Shown here: one piece after another, positions 54,721 through 64,000 of the stretch
Numbering within the stretch: the first letter of the stretch is position 1
Layout: every line of letters starts with the position of its first letter
Origin: Datisca glomerata
Lineage: Eukaryota; Streptophyta; Magnoliopsida; Cucurbitales; Datiscaceae
Reading direction: 5' to 3'
Assembly: GCA_003255025.1 (NCBI GenBank)
Contig: QANY01002498.1
Coordinates: 434,001-498,000 of the forward strand
Length of the DNA stretch: 64,000 nucleotides
The notes under the pieces: generated by a model
Seen by the model: only the letters and a program-made list of their open reading frames with translations
What the model was told of the DNA's origin: nothing
Databases searched by the model: none
Translations under genes and position numbers: made by a program

Positions 54721-55165
54721 GCTCGGCGAGGAAGAGCATCTCAAAGAAGGGGAATCCGTCAATAATTAGGGGAAAGACCCTCTAAAGGCCTTGTCCTACT
54801 CTAATACAAGTAAGTAGCTAATGCTACAAAGCTATCAAACTAATGCCCTCAGAAGAGCCTGAAGTAGAGAAACCTACAAATAACAGAATAGCTTCACCTC
54901 GGTAAACATTTGGAAAATAGATCGTCGAGCTGCCGACAACTCCTAGGGTTCATTAAAACTGGGGTACTCCACGAAAGACTTTTTTGTGACCTGTCGAGCT
55001 GATCCGACACCAAGTGGACCGCACCTCTGAGGATTCAATATGAAATAGAAAGGTCTTCCTTTAACCCCGAAAGTCATCCTATAGATAGGTTTATCACCGG
55101 TCATAGAAAGTTTTTTAAGAAAAAAGCATCCCTAAATTTACATGGAGGTGCAACTCCTTAATGTG
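54721..55165. other. no recognised gene
   Basis: Nothing recognised. Confidence 0.5.
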
Positions 55166-55497
55166 CACTATAACCAATCAAAATTTTCTCCAGATCGATA
55201 TATGATGCGAAACCAGAACCGAGATAGAGAGAGAGGGCTGCCCCTTTGTTGGTTCATCGAGGTAAAAGCACTCATAGGAATTGTGAAAATTCCCATGTTC
55301 TTTCTTGTCTCGTTTGGTTTCGAGAGCTTCCCCCTCCCCGTCTATTACTCGTCTTTTGACAGCCGTCATCCTGGATTTTTTTCCGTATGCCGGGGAAAGT
55401 GTATCACCTCTTTACATTAATTCTTGGAAAAATTTCCTCGGGTCTCTATAAAACAGAATGAAAAGCCAGGGTAGAAGCACACACAAAAGGAGAGAGT
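55166..55497 (+). repeat. repeat R14, copy b
   Basis: Direct copy of 51679-52009. It joins the inverted R30 copy at 55497 without a gap. Confidence 0.88.
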
Positions 55498-55754
55498 ACT
55501 ACCCTATACGTAGTCTATGTCTGGGGAGCATACTTCAGAGGAGATAGACACAGGTGGTAGAGAGGCCCCCCACTTAGATTCTCGCCCCGTTAGCATCTCC
55601 GATTCTAGATAAGGGATTACTCTGTTAGGTCTTTTCGGTCCAGAGCTGGCCGGTAATGGACCTACTTACCTTGTTTGCGGACCAGCTGAAGAGCTAACCC
55701 TTGTTCTATTGGTTTGGTGGTTGCTACCAAGACGATTTCTTTATGCCCATCAAA
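55497..55754 (-). repeat. inverted repeat arm (with 61629-61890), includes 3' end of rps14
   Basis: About 258 bp is the reverse complement of 61629-61890. The last bases (55733-55754) are the antisense of the rps14 3' end (codons for LMGIKK and stop region). This shows the copied block started inside rps14. Confidence 0.87.
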
Positions 55755-56165
55755 CAGTCTTTGGACTCCATTCTAAAAAAAATATCTCAAACAAAAGCCT
55801 CTTGGCTGGCCTCTCCAACTCAAATTCTTCAAAGCTTTAGTCTGAAATAATTGCCAATGCTAAGCTTTTAATAGATAATTCTCGTTGGCTTATCCAACAA
55901 CCAATTATCAGTCCAAAAGTGAGTTTCAGTTCAATCTCCAATAACAAGGAGAATAGACGGAACAAGCCTTTTAGAGGATTGACTGTTGCAGCTGGATTGA
56001 AAAGCAGCCTCGGCCCCGAGGGAGGGAGTGAAGATAAGAGAATGGAAGGTAACCCCAAATCGTCAGAGCCTCCTCCAACCGATTGACTCGTTGGTAGATA
56101 TTATGCACGTGCTCTTACCTTGCTTATACCTTGGATGTAGCATTTGCTGATCTTCCCTTTCAGAG
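55755..56165. other. no recognised gene; contains repeat R28b
   Basis: 55884-55944 recurs directly at 13778-13839. Confidence 0.45.
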
Positions 56166-56482
56166 CTCGATGCGACAAGGTCATGCCCGACATGAATGCA
56201 AAGTGGCGAATAAGGAACATGGTGTCAACCTGTCACCGAGAATGGCCTATGTTCCAAGAACCAATGCTACCCAGCACCTACCACTAAAGTTAGCCTTCGT
56301 GATTCAGATCTTGCTACTGCTGACATGCAAACCATTGAAGATGGTCCTTGGGGCGAAGAGCTTGAACCAGATAACAATCCTCAAGCTTCTCTTCTTCAAC
56401 AACCGGAGTATTTAGCTATTGGAAAATTGCCTTCGGTTAACACAGCCCCTAATACCGGCGGTAGCTCTGCCTCATGGGGACA
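56166..56482 (+). pseudogene. LINE ORF1-type zinc-knuckle region, copy 1
   Basis: About 315 bp is the reverse complement of 58108-58424. The first codons (RQGHARHECKVANKE) match the second half of the CCHC-like knuckle of plant LINE ORF1 proteins (CtHC.rqGH.r.eCkv.nke). The frame then passes through low-similarity sequence with shifts. Confidence 0.7.
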
Positions 56483-56486
56483 GCAG

Positions 56487-56582
56487 GAAAGGGAGATCAA
56501 TAAAAAAAGAACCATGAATGAAGAAGTAGTGGGACTTTCACCCTCTTTCCAGTGACTCAGGGAGCTGATCTGATAAATGCAC
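56487..56582 (+). repeat. repeat R22, copy b
   Basis: Direct copy of 35306-35402. Confidence 0.85.
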
Positions 56583-57473
56583 CTTAAAGGGAGGGAAGCT
56601 AGGGTTCCCATGTTGGTATGGCCGGGCATAAAATATTTTGAAGTTAGGTCCAAAGCCATTTGATCGAGATCGAGTAGCTATAGCAGATGCATTTCGAAAT
56701 CAGAACCCTGTTCCGGGTACACCCATTTTAGTAGCAACTGCCCTTAAGCCGATAGTAGGTCTCGTTCAAAAGCCACTTTAGTTGATGTGTCCCAATCAAT
56801 GTGCTCGGTGATGATGTTGTCATCGCTGATGCCCAAGTTGCTGAAGTTTCTTTTCAGTGTCTTCAGAAATTTCAACTCAAAAATCTCTTCTTTCTGACAC
56901 TGGTGCATTTGAGTTTGCTAAGCACTTTTACGTCAAGGGCAGACACGTGGATTTTTCTACCATGTATGTTCGTTATTTGCTTGCTTACCATCATCCATAC
57001 GGTCTGATGACTATATGTAAAACATATTTATTCATTACATAGGTCCTCTACCTTAGTAAGGATAGGTGGTGGAGTTTATAGGGTCCTTGCCAAACTCAAT
57101 CATAAAAGATCTCGTCACTTTGAACGAGTTCTGGCTATATACACCAAGCCTCAGGGTCACAATGACTATCCATTAGAATTGTGGCTTGGTGAGTGAGCTT
57201 TCGCTTCCTCGAGCATCGATGCAGCAAGGAGTTCATCGATTGAAGTATTTTAGTATGAGTGAAGTTTCTGTTCTCTTTCGTATCAAGTAGGGATCCTCTG
57301 TTTAGCTCATTGATCGCTATAATCGGTCGAGCTGTCATCCGAAATATGTTCCGTGCATCTTCACTAAGGCAGAGCGCTCATTCCTTTTTTTAAATACTTC
57401 CCAGGGAATCTCTCGTACTGTACGGCTGCGTGAGAAGGGCGCTGGACAGAAATGGCCTTGTCGTACCTCACTC
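56583..57473. other. no recognised gene
   Basis: Overlapping frames at 56801-57042 plus read differently in each phase and are unrecognised. Probably a decayed retroelement, but no motif fixes it. Confidence 0.35.
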
Positions 57474-57530
57474 TCATCTTCAATGGGTTTGCTCTTTTTT
57501 TTGGAGAGTATGCCAATATGATCTTAATGA
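57474..57530 (+). pseudogene. nad1: nad1 late-exon fragment
   Basis: Codons SSMGFALFF, then LGEYANMILM (one-base shift between them) match the conserved SMGFALFFLGEYANMILMS motif of complex I subunit 1. Only about 57 bp. Unrelated sequence on both sides. Confidence 0.8.
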
Positions 57531-58105
57531 GGTGTGGGGCTTTGCATCTGAAATTCATTGGGCTTCCCTCTTCGGGAGCCTGTGTCCTGGCGTTTTTGTG
57601 CAATGAACCCGTCCAGCCGAAGACCAGTGGTTGGTGGTCCTGCGGAGCTTTTAGAGAAGGCTAGCCTAGTGTGAAAGCAGAGAATGAACCGCGGCGAACC
57701 CTCAGACGACCTATCTATGATTAGGGGCGAGATCCCCAATAGTGGTGACCCTTTCACTCTTCCACAGACTGATACATGTGCCGAATGCTCATAAGGGAAA
57801 GTTGACTCCTAGGTCTGGAACTTAAGGGGTTGCTCCGAGAAATCTCCTTTCTTTCTCATCCACTCAGGGGCGGTGCGGACACACCTGCGCGGATTATAGG
57901 TGACTGTTACAAGAATGGCGGGGAAGTGAATAGTACCCGACGACATTCAGGGATGGATGTAGACCCATTGGACAACAGGCTCTTCCAGACCTAAGCTTAC
58001 GAATGTGAAGCTGCTTCTTTAGAAAGATTATGACATGTGCCCCTGTGATCGTGGTCTAGGTCTTGATTCTCAAGAAAATTTCCGCCAACTAGTTCCTCTT
58101 CCTCA
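57531..58105. other. no recognised gene
   Basis: Nothing recognised. Confidence 0.5.
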
Positions 58106-58760
58106 TGTCCCCATGAAGCAGAGCTACCACTGGTATAAGGGGATGCGTTAACCGAAGGCAATTTTCCAATAGCTAAAATACTTCAGTTGTTGAAGAAGAG
58201 AAGCTTGGGGATTGTTATCTGGTTCAAGTTCTTCACCCCGAGGACCATTTTCAATGGTTCGCATGTCAGCAGCAGCAAGATCTGAATCACGGAGGCTAAC
58301 TTCAGTGGTAGGTGCTGGGTAGCATTGGTTCTTGGAACATAGGCCATTCTCGGTGATGCGTTGACACCAGGTTCCTTATTCGCCACTTTGCATTTGTGAC
58401 GGGCATAACCTTGTCGTCTGCAATGCGTGCAGAACTTTGGTATTAAAAATGAAACGATTTCTTGCAAGTGATCCATACACAGTAGATCCAATCAAAACCC
58501 GATTTGGGAGGTTTTCCTTGAGAATACTAATTTCTACACAAACCCTAGCTACGTTGGGGCGTGAGACAAGCTTCATAGGACCTTCGAGGGTCAGGCTAAT
58601 TCTGAAAGTAGAGACGATAGAAAAGAGGCAAAAATCTACATTTTCGCAAGCCTGCCTTTGCACTTCTTCCACTGATCTCACAAGCCACCCCATGAAATCT
58701 ACTAAAGCTAGTACGCTAGTATACACGCATTTTCCCGATTGCTTTAAGAGAAGCTTTACC
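58106..58760 (-). pseudogene. LINE ORF1 fragment (nucleic-acid-binding protein), copy 2
   Basis: The minus-strand frame from about 58726 contains RPNVARVCVEISILKENLPNRV, the typical segment before the zinc knuckle of plant LINE ORF1. After a frameshift the frame has PKFCTHCRRQGYARHKCKV, a CCHC knuckle with both Cys, His and final Cys in place. The rest matches the inverted copy at 56166-56482. ORF1 proteins coat LINE RNA. Here it is broken and has no linked endonuclease or RT. Confidence 0.78.
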
Positions 58761-60361
58761 TCCTAGTTTCCACCTGTCCTGTCCAAAACTATGGAACTCA
58801 TTTGAAAAGTAGATTTTCTAGATCAGAATGTTAACTCTAAGAATAGGGGTCTAAAGTGAACCACCTAGAATTGATCCATGACCGCTAAACAAAAGTAGTC
58901 ATTTACCAAGTAAGCTAGGCAACGATCTTTACCCGCCTCAACCGATCTTAGCTCGGACATGCCAACAGCCAATACTGACTCCTTTCCCTGGGACAGCTAA
59001 TCAAAATGAATATGGCTTGATTCCCTTATCTTTGAGACTACCCTTAGGACTCTATAAAGTCATTTAACAGCAGATAGACAGAAGTTATGTTAACCATCAC
59101 ATGAGAGCCAAAAATTTGGCTTTCATTAAGATAATTCGCCTATACAATAGAAGAGGGAGAGAAATCAATGCTATGGCTACTTTAGGACAAATCCCGCCTT
59201 AGGACCCCTACTGTGACAACATTTACTACGCACCTACATCAGAAAATGCTATCGATGAAACAAACCTTTATCAAGCATATCACCATGACCTCGTACTAAA
59301 TAAAACTTCACTTTTCTTAAGTAGTAATGGATTAAGTAAAGCGTTCTAACAGCAGTTACACAGCCCTTGAAGGTCTTAGATAGCTGTAAGTGAAAGAAGG
59401 GTACTAAGTTGCTGGGAATGTTTATGCTTTTACTGATGTTTATGGATTCCTTGCTGGATCGAACCCAAAAACGGATAGATTTGATAGGCCTGGCCTCGGG
59501 TGGTGGATCGAATGAACACTCAACTGCATCATCACTGCAGCGAAGGATGCCCAACCTTTATATCTTCTTTCTCAATAAAGGCGGGGATGGACTCTGAAAG
59601 ACTCATCCGATCAGTTTCAAAAGTCTTTTCTTCACCTTCTCTTCTCGGCATGATCCAGGCATTCAAGCTAGTAGATTAAATGATGGGTTCTCATCCCCAA
59701 CCTTGGGCGACGCAAGTTAGTCGGTTGGCTTAAATACGGTTATGCCGAGTGGACTAAAGTAAAGTAGGAGGTAGCATCGTTTAACGTATAAGAAAAGCAC
59801 GCTTGCTTTTCTTGTTTCACTCTGCTTCTTAGTTGAGGCACCACTGCGTCTGCGTGTTCCTTTCCTTATGAAAGGGTCTCGTTCTGCCGTATGGGATTTC
59901 CCTAAGGTGTAATAAGTCTTATCTAGCTAGATCCTAAGATCTCGATCCACGGCTTTGTAATCCGCAGACGCTTCATACGAAACCAAATCCACTTAATTAG
60001 GGGAATCTACTGATCCAGGTAGGTGAGTTGGTATATAACCAAAGAGCAGAGGCAAAACTCGACCAAAAACCTTCTAACCTAAGCACCCACGAAGAGAGAA
60101 TTTGAATAATGAACTAATGAAGGTAGTAGGCCTTCAACCAACTTTGGGATCCTTTATCATAGAGCCGATTTCCTCAAAATCGCCCTCTTTTCTAGAACAT
60201 TACCTCAACTTGCCATCAATACCAAGTGCGTTCGTAAGCCCCTTTAGAGATAGGGCAGCTCCTGGTAGGGATAGGATCAGTTCACCTTCGTATGCTGATT
60301 TTGATTACTCGAAAGAGAAGAAGCTCTACCCCGGTGTTAAGGGCACCACCGTCTTTTTTTA
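58761..60361. other. no recognised gene; contains repeat R21b
   Basis: 59805-59860 is a direct copy of 47689-47744. The 101-aa minus-strand frame at 59249-59554 and an 86-aa plus-strand frame at 60102-60362 are unrecognised. Confidence 0.45.
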
Positions 60362-60917
60362 ACATTTTGCACCGGAATTATTGGAATAATTGTTGGAGAC
60401 TAAAATGTATGCAAGCATGATAACTTATGTGCCGTTCTGTATCTCCATGAATCTAGGCACTTTTTTTGCTCGCATTGTATCATTTGGTCTATGTACCAGA
60501 ACTGATAACATTCGAGATTATACAGGATTATACACAAAAGATCCTTTTTTGGCTCTCTCTTTAGCCTTATCTCTCTTATCCTTAGAAGGTCTTCCTCCAC
60601 TAGTAGGTTTTTCAGAAAACTTCATTTATTCTGGTGTGGATGGCCGGCAGGCCTATCTTTCTTGGTTTCAATAGGACTCCTTATGAGCGTTCTTTTTATC
60701 TACTATTATCTAAAAATAATCAAGTTATTAATGACTGGACGAAACCAAGAAAGAACCCCTCAAGTGTGAAATTATAGAAGATCCCCTCTAAGATCAAACA
60801 ATTCCATCGAATTTAGTATTACTGTATGTGTGAGAGCATCTACTGTACCAGGAATATCAATGAAACCGATTATTAAAATTGCTGAGGATACCCTTTTTTC
60901 GTTTAGCTTCTTCAATC
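60362..60917 (+). pseudogene. ndhB: plastid-derived ndhB 3' part, copy 1
   Basis: ndhB is subunit 2 of the plastid NDH complex. Codons [54 protein letters not shown], then a one-base deletion. Then [35 protein letters not shown] with an in-frame stop, [40 protein letters not shown] close to the natural C-terminus. It covers the last about 170 codons of exon 2. A shorter inverted copy is at 53246-53482. Confidence 0.93.
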
Positions 60918-61350
60918 TATTTCTTACTTCAAGATCTCTCTTACTAACTCGAATCAAAGAATTAGTAGATCTATTCTGCCCAAAATGGGAATGGGCTAGG
61001 GTTATGAACTTCTCATCTATACTCTGATGATCGAGTCGATTCCATGATTATAAGTTCATTCCATACCGGGCCAAACCAGAATAGGGCTAGGTTATATACA
61101 TTATAGTATTCAATCTATCCCCTTCGTTCTGGAGTTCATCTATACTTTGATGATCGAGTCTCTTTTCCTTAAACTTCAGCCCTATTTAAGCTATCTTCTA
61201 GGGAATTTGCTTGGTCTAGTAACAAGTTTCGATAAGCTGTCGCAATCAGGCCGTTCAATGTCACTATTGTCACTTTGGCCAACATACAAGATGAGACTTT
61301 ACCACCATAGAGCGGCTTTTTGCAAAAAGATGATGGGGAAACTAAGTAAG
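60918..61350. other. no recognised gene
   Basis: A 25-bp direct repeat (near 61014 and 61137) lies upstream of rps14. No rpl5 sequence is present here, though rpl5 normally precedes rps14. Confidence 0.5.
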
Positions 61351-61655
61351 ATGTTGGAGAAGCGAAATATACGAGATCATAAACGTAGATTGCTCGCGGC
61401 TAAATATGAATTGAGACGAAAGCTTTATAAAGCCTTTTTTTTATGGATCCCAATCTTCCTAGTGATATGCGGGACAAACATCGTAATAAGTTGTTCAAGT
61501 TGCCAAGAAAGAGTTCCTTTGCACGAGTAAGAAATCGATGTACTTCCACGGGTCGCCCTCGTTCCGTATATAAGTTCTTTCAAATTTCTCGTATCATTTT
61601 TCGTGGATTAGCATTTCGAGGTTCTTTGATGGGCATAAAGAAGTTGTCTTGGTAG
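61351..61655 (+). pseudogene. rps14: rps14, full-length but frameshifted (ribosomal protein S14)
   Basis: S14 is a small-subunit head protein. ATG 61351, then LEKRNIRDHKRRLLAAKYEL, RRKLYKAF, then a T8 run (about 61433-61441) where CKD codons are expected breaks the frame. The other phase reads PNLPSDMRDKHRNKLFKLPR, SSFARVRNRCTSTGRPRSV, FFQISRIIFRGLAFRGSLM and GIKKLSW, and ends at TAG 61653-61655. Both ends match the family, so only the frameshift and some substitutions damage it. Loss of mitochondrial rps14 after transfer to the nucleus is common in angiosperms. The 3' end is copied in the inverted repeat at 55.7 kb. Confidence 0.94.
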
Positions 61656-61890
61656 CAACCACCAAACTAATAGAATAAGGGTTAGCTCTCCAGCTAGTAC
61701 ACAAGCAAGGTAAGTAGGTCCATTACCGGCCGGCTCCGAACCAAAAAGACCTAACGGAGTAATCCTTTGTCTCGGATCGGAGATGCTAACGGGGCGGGAA
61801 TCGAAGTGGGGGACCTCTCTACCGCTTGTGTCTATCTTCTTTCAAGTATGCTCCCCAGACATAGATTACGTACAGGGTAGTACTCTTAGA
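61629..61890 (+). repeat. inverted repeat arm (with 55497-55754)
   Basis: Begins inside the rps14 3' end and runs through its downstream flank. Parts of it recur at 51.6 kb (inverted) and 62.5 kb (direct). Confidence 0.87.
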
Positions 61891-62040
61891 AAGAGAGAAT
61901 CTCACCGCGTGAACATAAGATTAAATTACGTTTATCACTCTCGAGGGATCGACCACTATTCTAAATATAGTAAGGAGGAGAACAGTTGTTCATTGGAGCG
62001 CTGGAGTGCGGAGGTTGTTCCCATCATTGAAGTCAGAGCG
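61878..62040 (+). repeat. repeat R27, copy b
   Basis: Direct copy of 23266-23427. Confidence 0.85.
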
Positions 62041-62243
62041 GGAAGGGGGCCCCACTACTTCTTCATTCAATAGGGAACGCACCTTATTACTTCCCACTAG
62101 GCGAGAGGTGCACCTAACCCACCTACCCACTCGTCAATCACGGTGTTCAGCTAACTTGCACTGATAGACCCCTATTGTATTGGAATTAGGCGCCCATCTT
62201 TTTACTGTTGTCAACTAATCTCTTCAATGTTCGATTCTACTCT

Positions 62244-62492
62244 ATGTTAGAACATTTCCGTGAATGCTATTCTGATCTAAGTGGTCTTGTTCTGTGTCCC
62301 GTGCTAGGAAGCATTACTCTTCTTTTCATTCTAAATTCAAGAATACGGCCGATACAATTGATTCGTCTGTATGCCTCTCTTATTACTTTTTTGTATCCCC
62401 CTATTCCTCAGATACAATTCGATCCTTCTACGGCCAAATCTCAATTTGTGGAAAGCCTTCGATGGATTCCTTATGAAAACATCAATTTTTAT
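62244..62492 (+). pseudogene. nad4: nad4 exon 1 5' fragment (NADH dehydrogenase subunit 4)
   Basis: ATG 62244 is the normal start. MLEHFRECYSDLSGLVLCPV, GSITLLFILNSRIRPIQLI, ASLITFLYP, IQFDPSTAKSQFVESLRWI and PYENINFY match the N-terminal 83 residues of complex I subunit 4, with unedited Ser and Pro codons. At about 62493 it enters repeat R30. The chimeric frame ends 13 codons later. There are no internal stops, but most of exon 1 and all later exons are missing. Confidence 0.93.
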
Positions 62493-62493
62493 T

Positions 62494-62621
62494 ACCGGCC
62501 GGCTCTGGACCGAAAAGACCTAACGGAGTAATCCCTTATCTCGGATCGGAGATGCTAACGAGGCGGGAATCGAAGTGGTGGACCTCTCTACTGCCTGTTT
62601 CTATCTCCTTTCAAGTATGCT
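62494..62621 (+). repeat. repeat R30, copy D
   Basis: About 128 bp is a direct copy of about 61728-61854. It follows directly on the truncated nad4. Confidence 0.85.
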
Positions 62622-63298
62622 CCCTTCTCGGCTTTGTTACTCTTTTGGCAACTCAATCCTCACGGTAATAATTATGTATGCCAATTCCACCTAAAAATAT
62701 CTTCAGGTGATCCCCCCCTTTTTCAGTAGATGAAATTAGGATGAAAGTATATTATCTCAACGCTTCCTTTCTCTGGCTTGCTCTTCCAAATCCAACTTTG
62801 GCCCGCGGTAATGTAATCAGGATTTCATCTCCTAAATTCATTTTTACTATTTTCTATGAAAGCAAAAAATAAATGGAAAGTTTTGTTCAAAATTCTTCCT
62901 TATTCCATGAGATCTAGAAGCACTTCTGCAACCTTCTCTCTCTCCATTTTCCCTATCACTCTTTTTTTTTACTTCTTCCAAACGGGAATGAAAACCTTCC
63001 TTAGAAGTTGTCGCTCGATTGAAAGGATATAACACATACGAAACCTTAGCTTCGCTGACTTTCTGAGGTATAACCTTAGAGAGAGATTAAGGGGGCGGTA
63101 GGGAAGATTGGCCCCTTACTAGACTATAGAACAAAGCAAGGGATTGAGCCGCGCGAAAGCCGTTGCGCGTTAGCGCATCCATTTTCTTGCTCATGAGCGC
63201 TTTCAAAAGATTGCAAGGCGTTAGGCTTGACTAAGAACAAAGGGATTTTTCAGCTGACTCTGCTACAGTGGGCTTGAAGGACTTAGCACCATGACAAG
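62622..63298. other. no recognised gene
   Basis: Nothing recognised. Confidence 0.5.
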
Positions 63299-63310
63299 TG
63301 GTATCAGAGC
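63299..63310 (+). other. LTR-retroelement primer-binding site
   Basis: TGGTATCAGAGC is an exact match to the initiator-Met tRNA primer-binding site of plant copia and related elements, preceded by ACAAG. No LTR end or gag frame was recognised next to it, so it is an isolated remnant. Confidence 0.55.
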
Positions 63311-63497
63311 CAAAGGTTCGGCCAAGCCATGACTAGTGGGAAATTCACACGAAAGGGAACGAGGAATTCTCAATGAAAAAAGTGCTCTCTGAACCGAACA
63401 TGAAAGTCATTTCCCATCAGACGACTGTTCATGTAACTCCACTCTCGACTTGGATTATATATCCAAAAAGGTCCGCTCTCGGCCATTCCACACGTTG

Positions 63498-63704
63498 CCT
63501 AGCAGAGGCGTGGTTATCAGAAGTGGATTCTCTGTTTTCTAGTGGATGTCGAACCTGCTGCCCCATTGACTAAGAAGGGGGCGGGCGCAACAACTACATA
63601 GACCCTTCCTTTCTGTTGCTGCCAGCGCTTTCCCTGGCCAAGCCAGAATTTTTTATTAGAAAGGGCAGGCAAAGCCCAAAGACTGATATCCTAATAGGCC
63701 ATCG
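63498..63704 (+). repeat. repeat R20, copy b
   Basis: Direct copy of 54271-54476. Confidence 0.88.
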
Positions 63705-64000
63705 GTAGTATTCACTGTATTAGTCTCAGTAGACTTTCTTATGGCATCGGCAGAAGCACTGACTCTATAACTGAGCATCTCGTGTGTGAAGGAAGGGCAT
63801 CGGCAGCGGTAGTATGATTCTATCCGTTCGAGTCTAGGTCTACACGGTGGGTCATCCTCTGAGTCACTCTTGCAAACAAAGAAAAAAAAAGATGGAATTC
63901 ATTCAAGCCAGCAAAGGACTGAGGTAGGGGACGAGAAAGGTAAAGAGAAGGGGTCGTCGTTGGTGCGTAATAGAGCTTTCCTATCGACGATCTTTCTTGG

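Noticed and set aside
60102..60362. 86-aa plus-strand frame before ndhB
   Set aside because: No recognised motif, and it ends at the border of the ndhB fragment. Likely chance.

Overview
The window is plant organelle-type DNA, almost certainly descended from an angiosperm mitochondrial genome. It carries pieces of many standard plant mitochondrial genes: rps3, cox1, cox3, cob, atp1, atp9, nad1, nad2, nad4, nad4L, nad6, rpl5, rps7, rps10, rps14, sdh4, ccmFN and rrn26. It also has tRNA genes, two group II intron domain V hairpins, plastid-derived ndhB, ndhC/ndhK, trnM and trnH pieces, and fragments of Ty1-copia, Ty3-gypsy and LINE elements. Where a mitochondrial reading frame survives, it keeps the Ser and Pro codons expected of unedited plant mitochondrial genes.

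Almost nothing is intact. Only nad4L is full length and open. nad6 is nearly whole but lacks its usual start segment and ends early at a TAG. Every other protein gene is a fragment with in-frame stops, frameshifts or abrupt junctions. Many short repeats (about 60 to 370 bp) occur in two to four copies, and the copies differ from each other, mostly by C/T and G/A transitions. Active plant mitochondrial repeats are normally kept near identical. The window is therefore either an old nuclear insertion of mitochondrial DNA (NUMT) or a decayed, fast-changing part of a large, repeat-rich mitochondrial genome. Sequence alone does not settle which.

Layout: 1-9 kb holds repeats, the two opposed halves of rps3, a cox3 fragment and a cox1 fragment. 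9-16 kb holds a domain V hairpin, a group II-like reverse transcriptase piece, a gypsy gag piece, sdh4, truncated trnH and about 760 bp of rrn26. 16-25 kb holds rps10/cox1, nad1, cob, nad6, trnfM, nad2, trnM and an rrn26/ccmFN mosaic. 25-36 kb is mostly unrecognised sequence with trnQ (anticodon UUA), ccmFN, an atp9 piece and an rpl5-rps7 chimera. 36-46 kb holds nad4L, ccmFN, two atp1 copies, a long hairpin, retroelement scraps, a second domain V and a third cox1 piece. 46-54 kb holds copia and gypsy pol remnants, ndhC/ndhK, a second copy of the reverse transcriptase and, just before it on the minus strand, an open frame with the three motifs of a CRESS-type rolling-circle Rep (HUH) endonuclease. 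54-64 kb holds more repeats, LINE ORF1 remnants, ndhB, rps14, nad4 and a retroelement primer-binding site.

The genes do not form a working system. The most unusual items are the Rep-like frame beside a non-matR reverse transcriptase, the trnQ with a stop-reading anticodon, the trnfM with C at position 33, and the 170-bp-arm hairpin near 38.8 kb.
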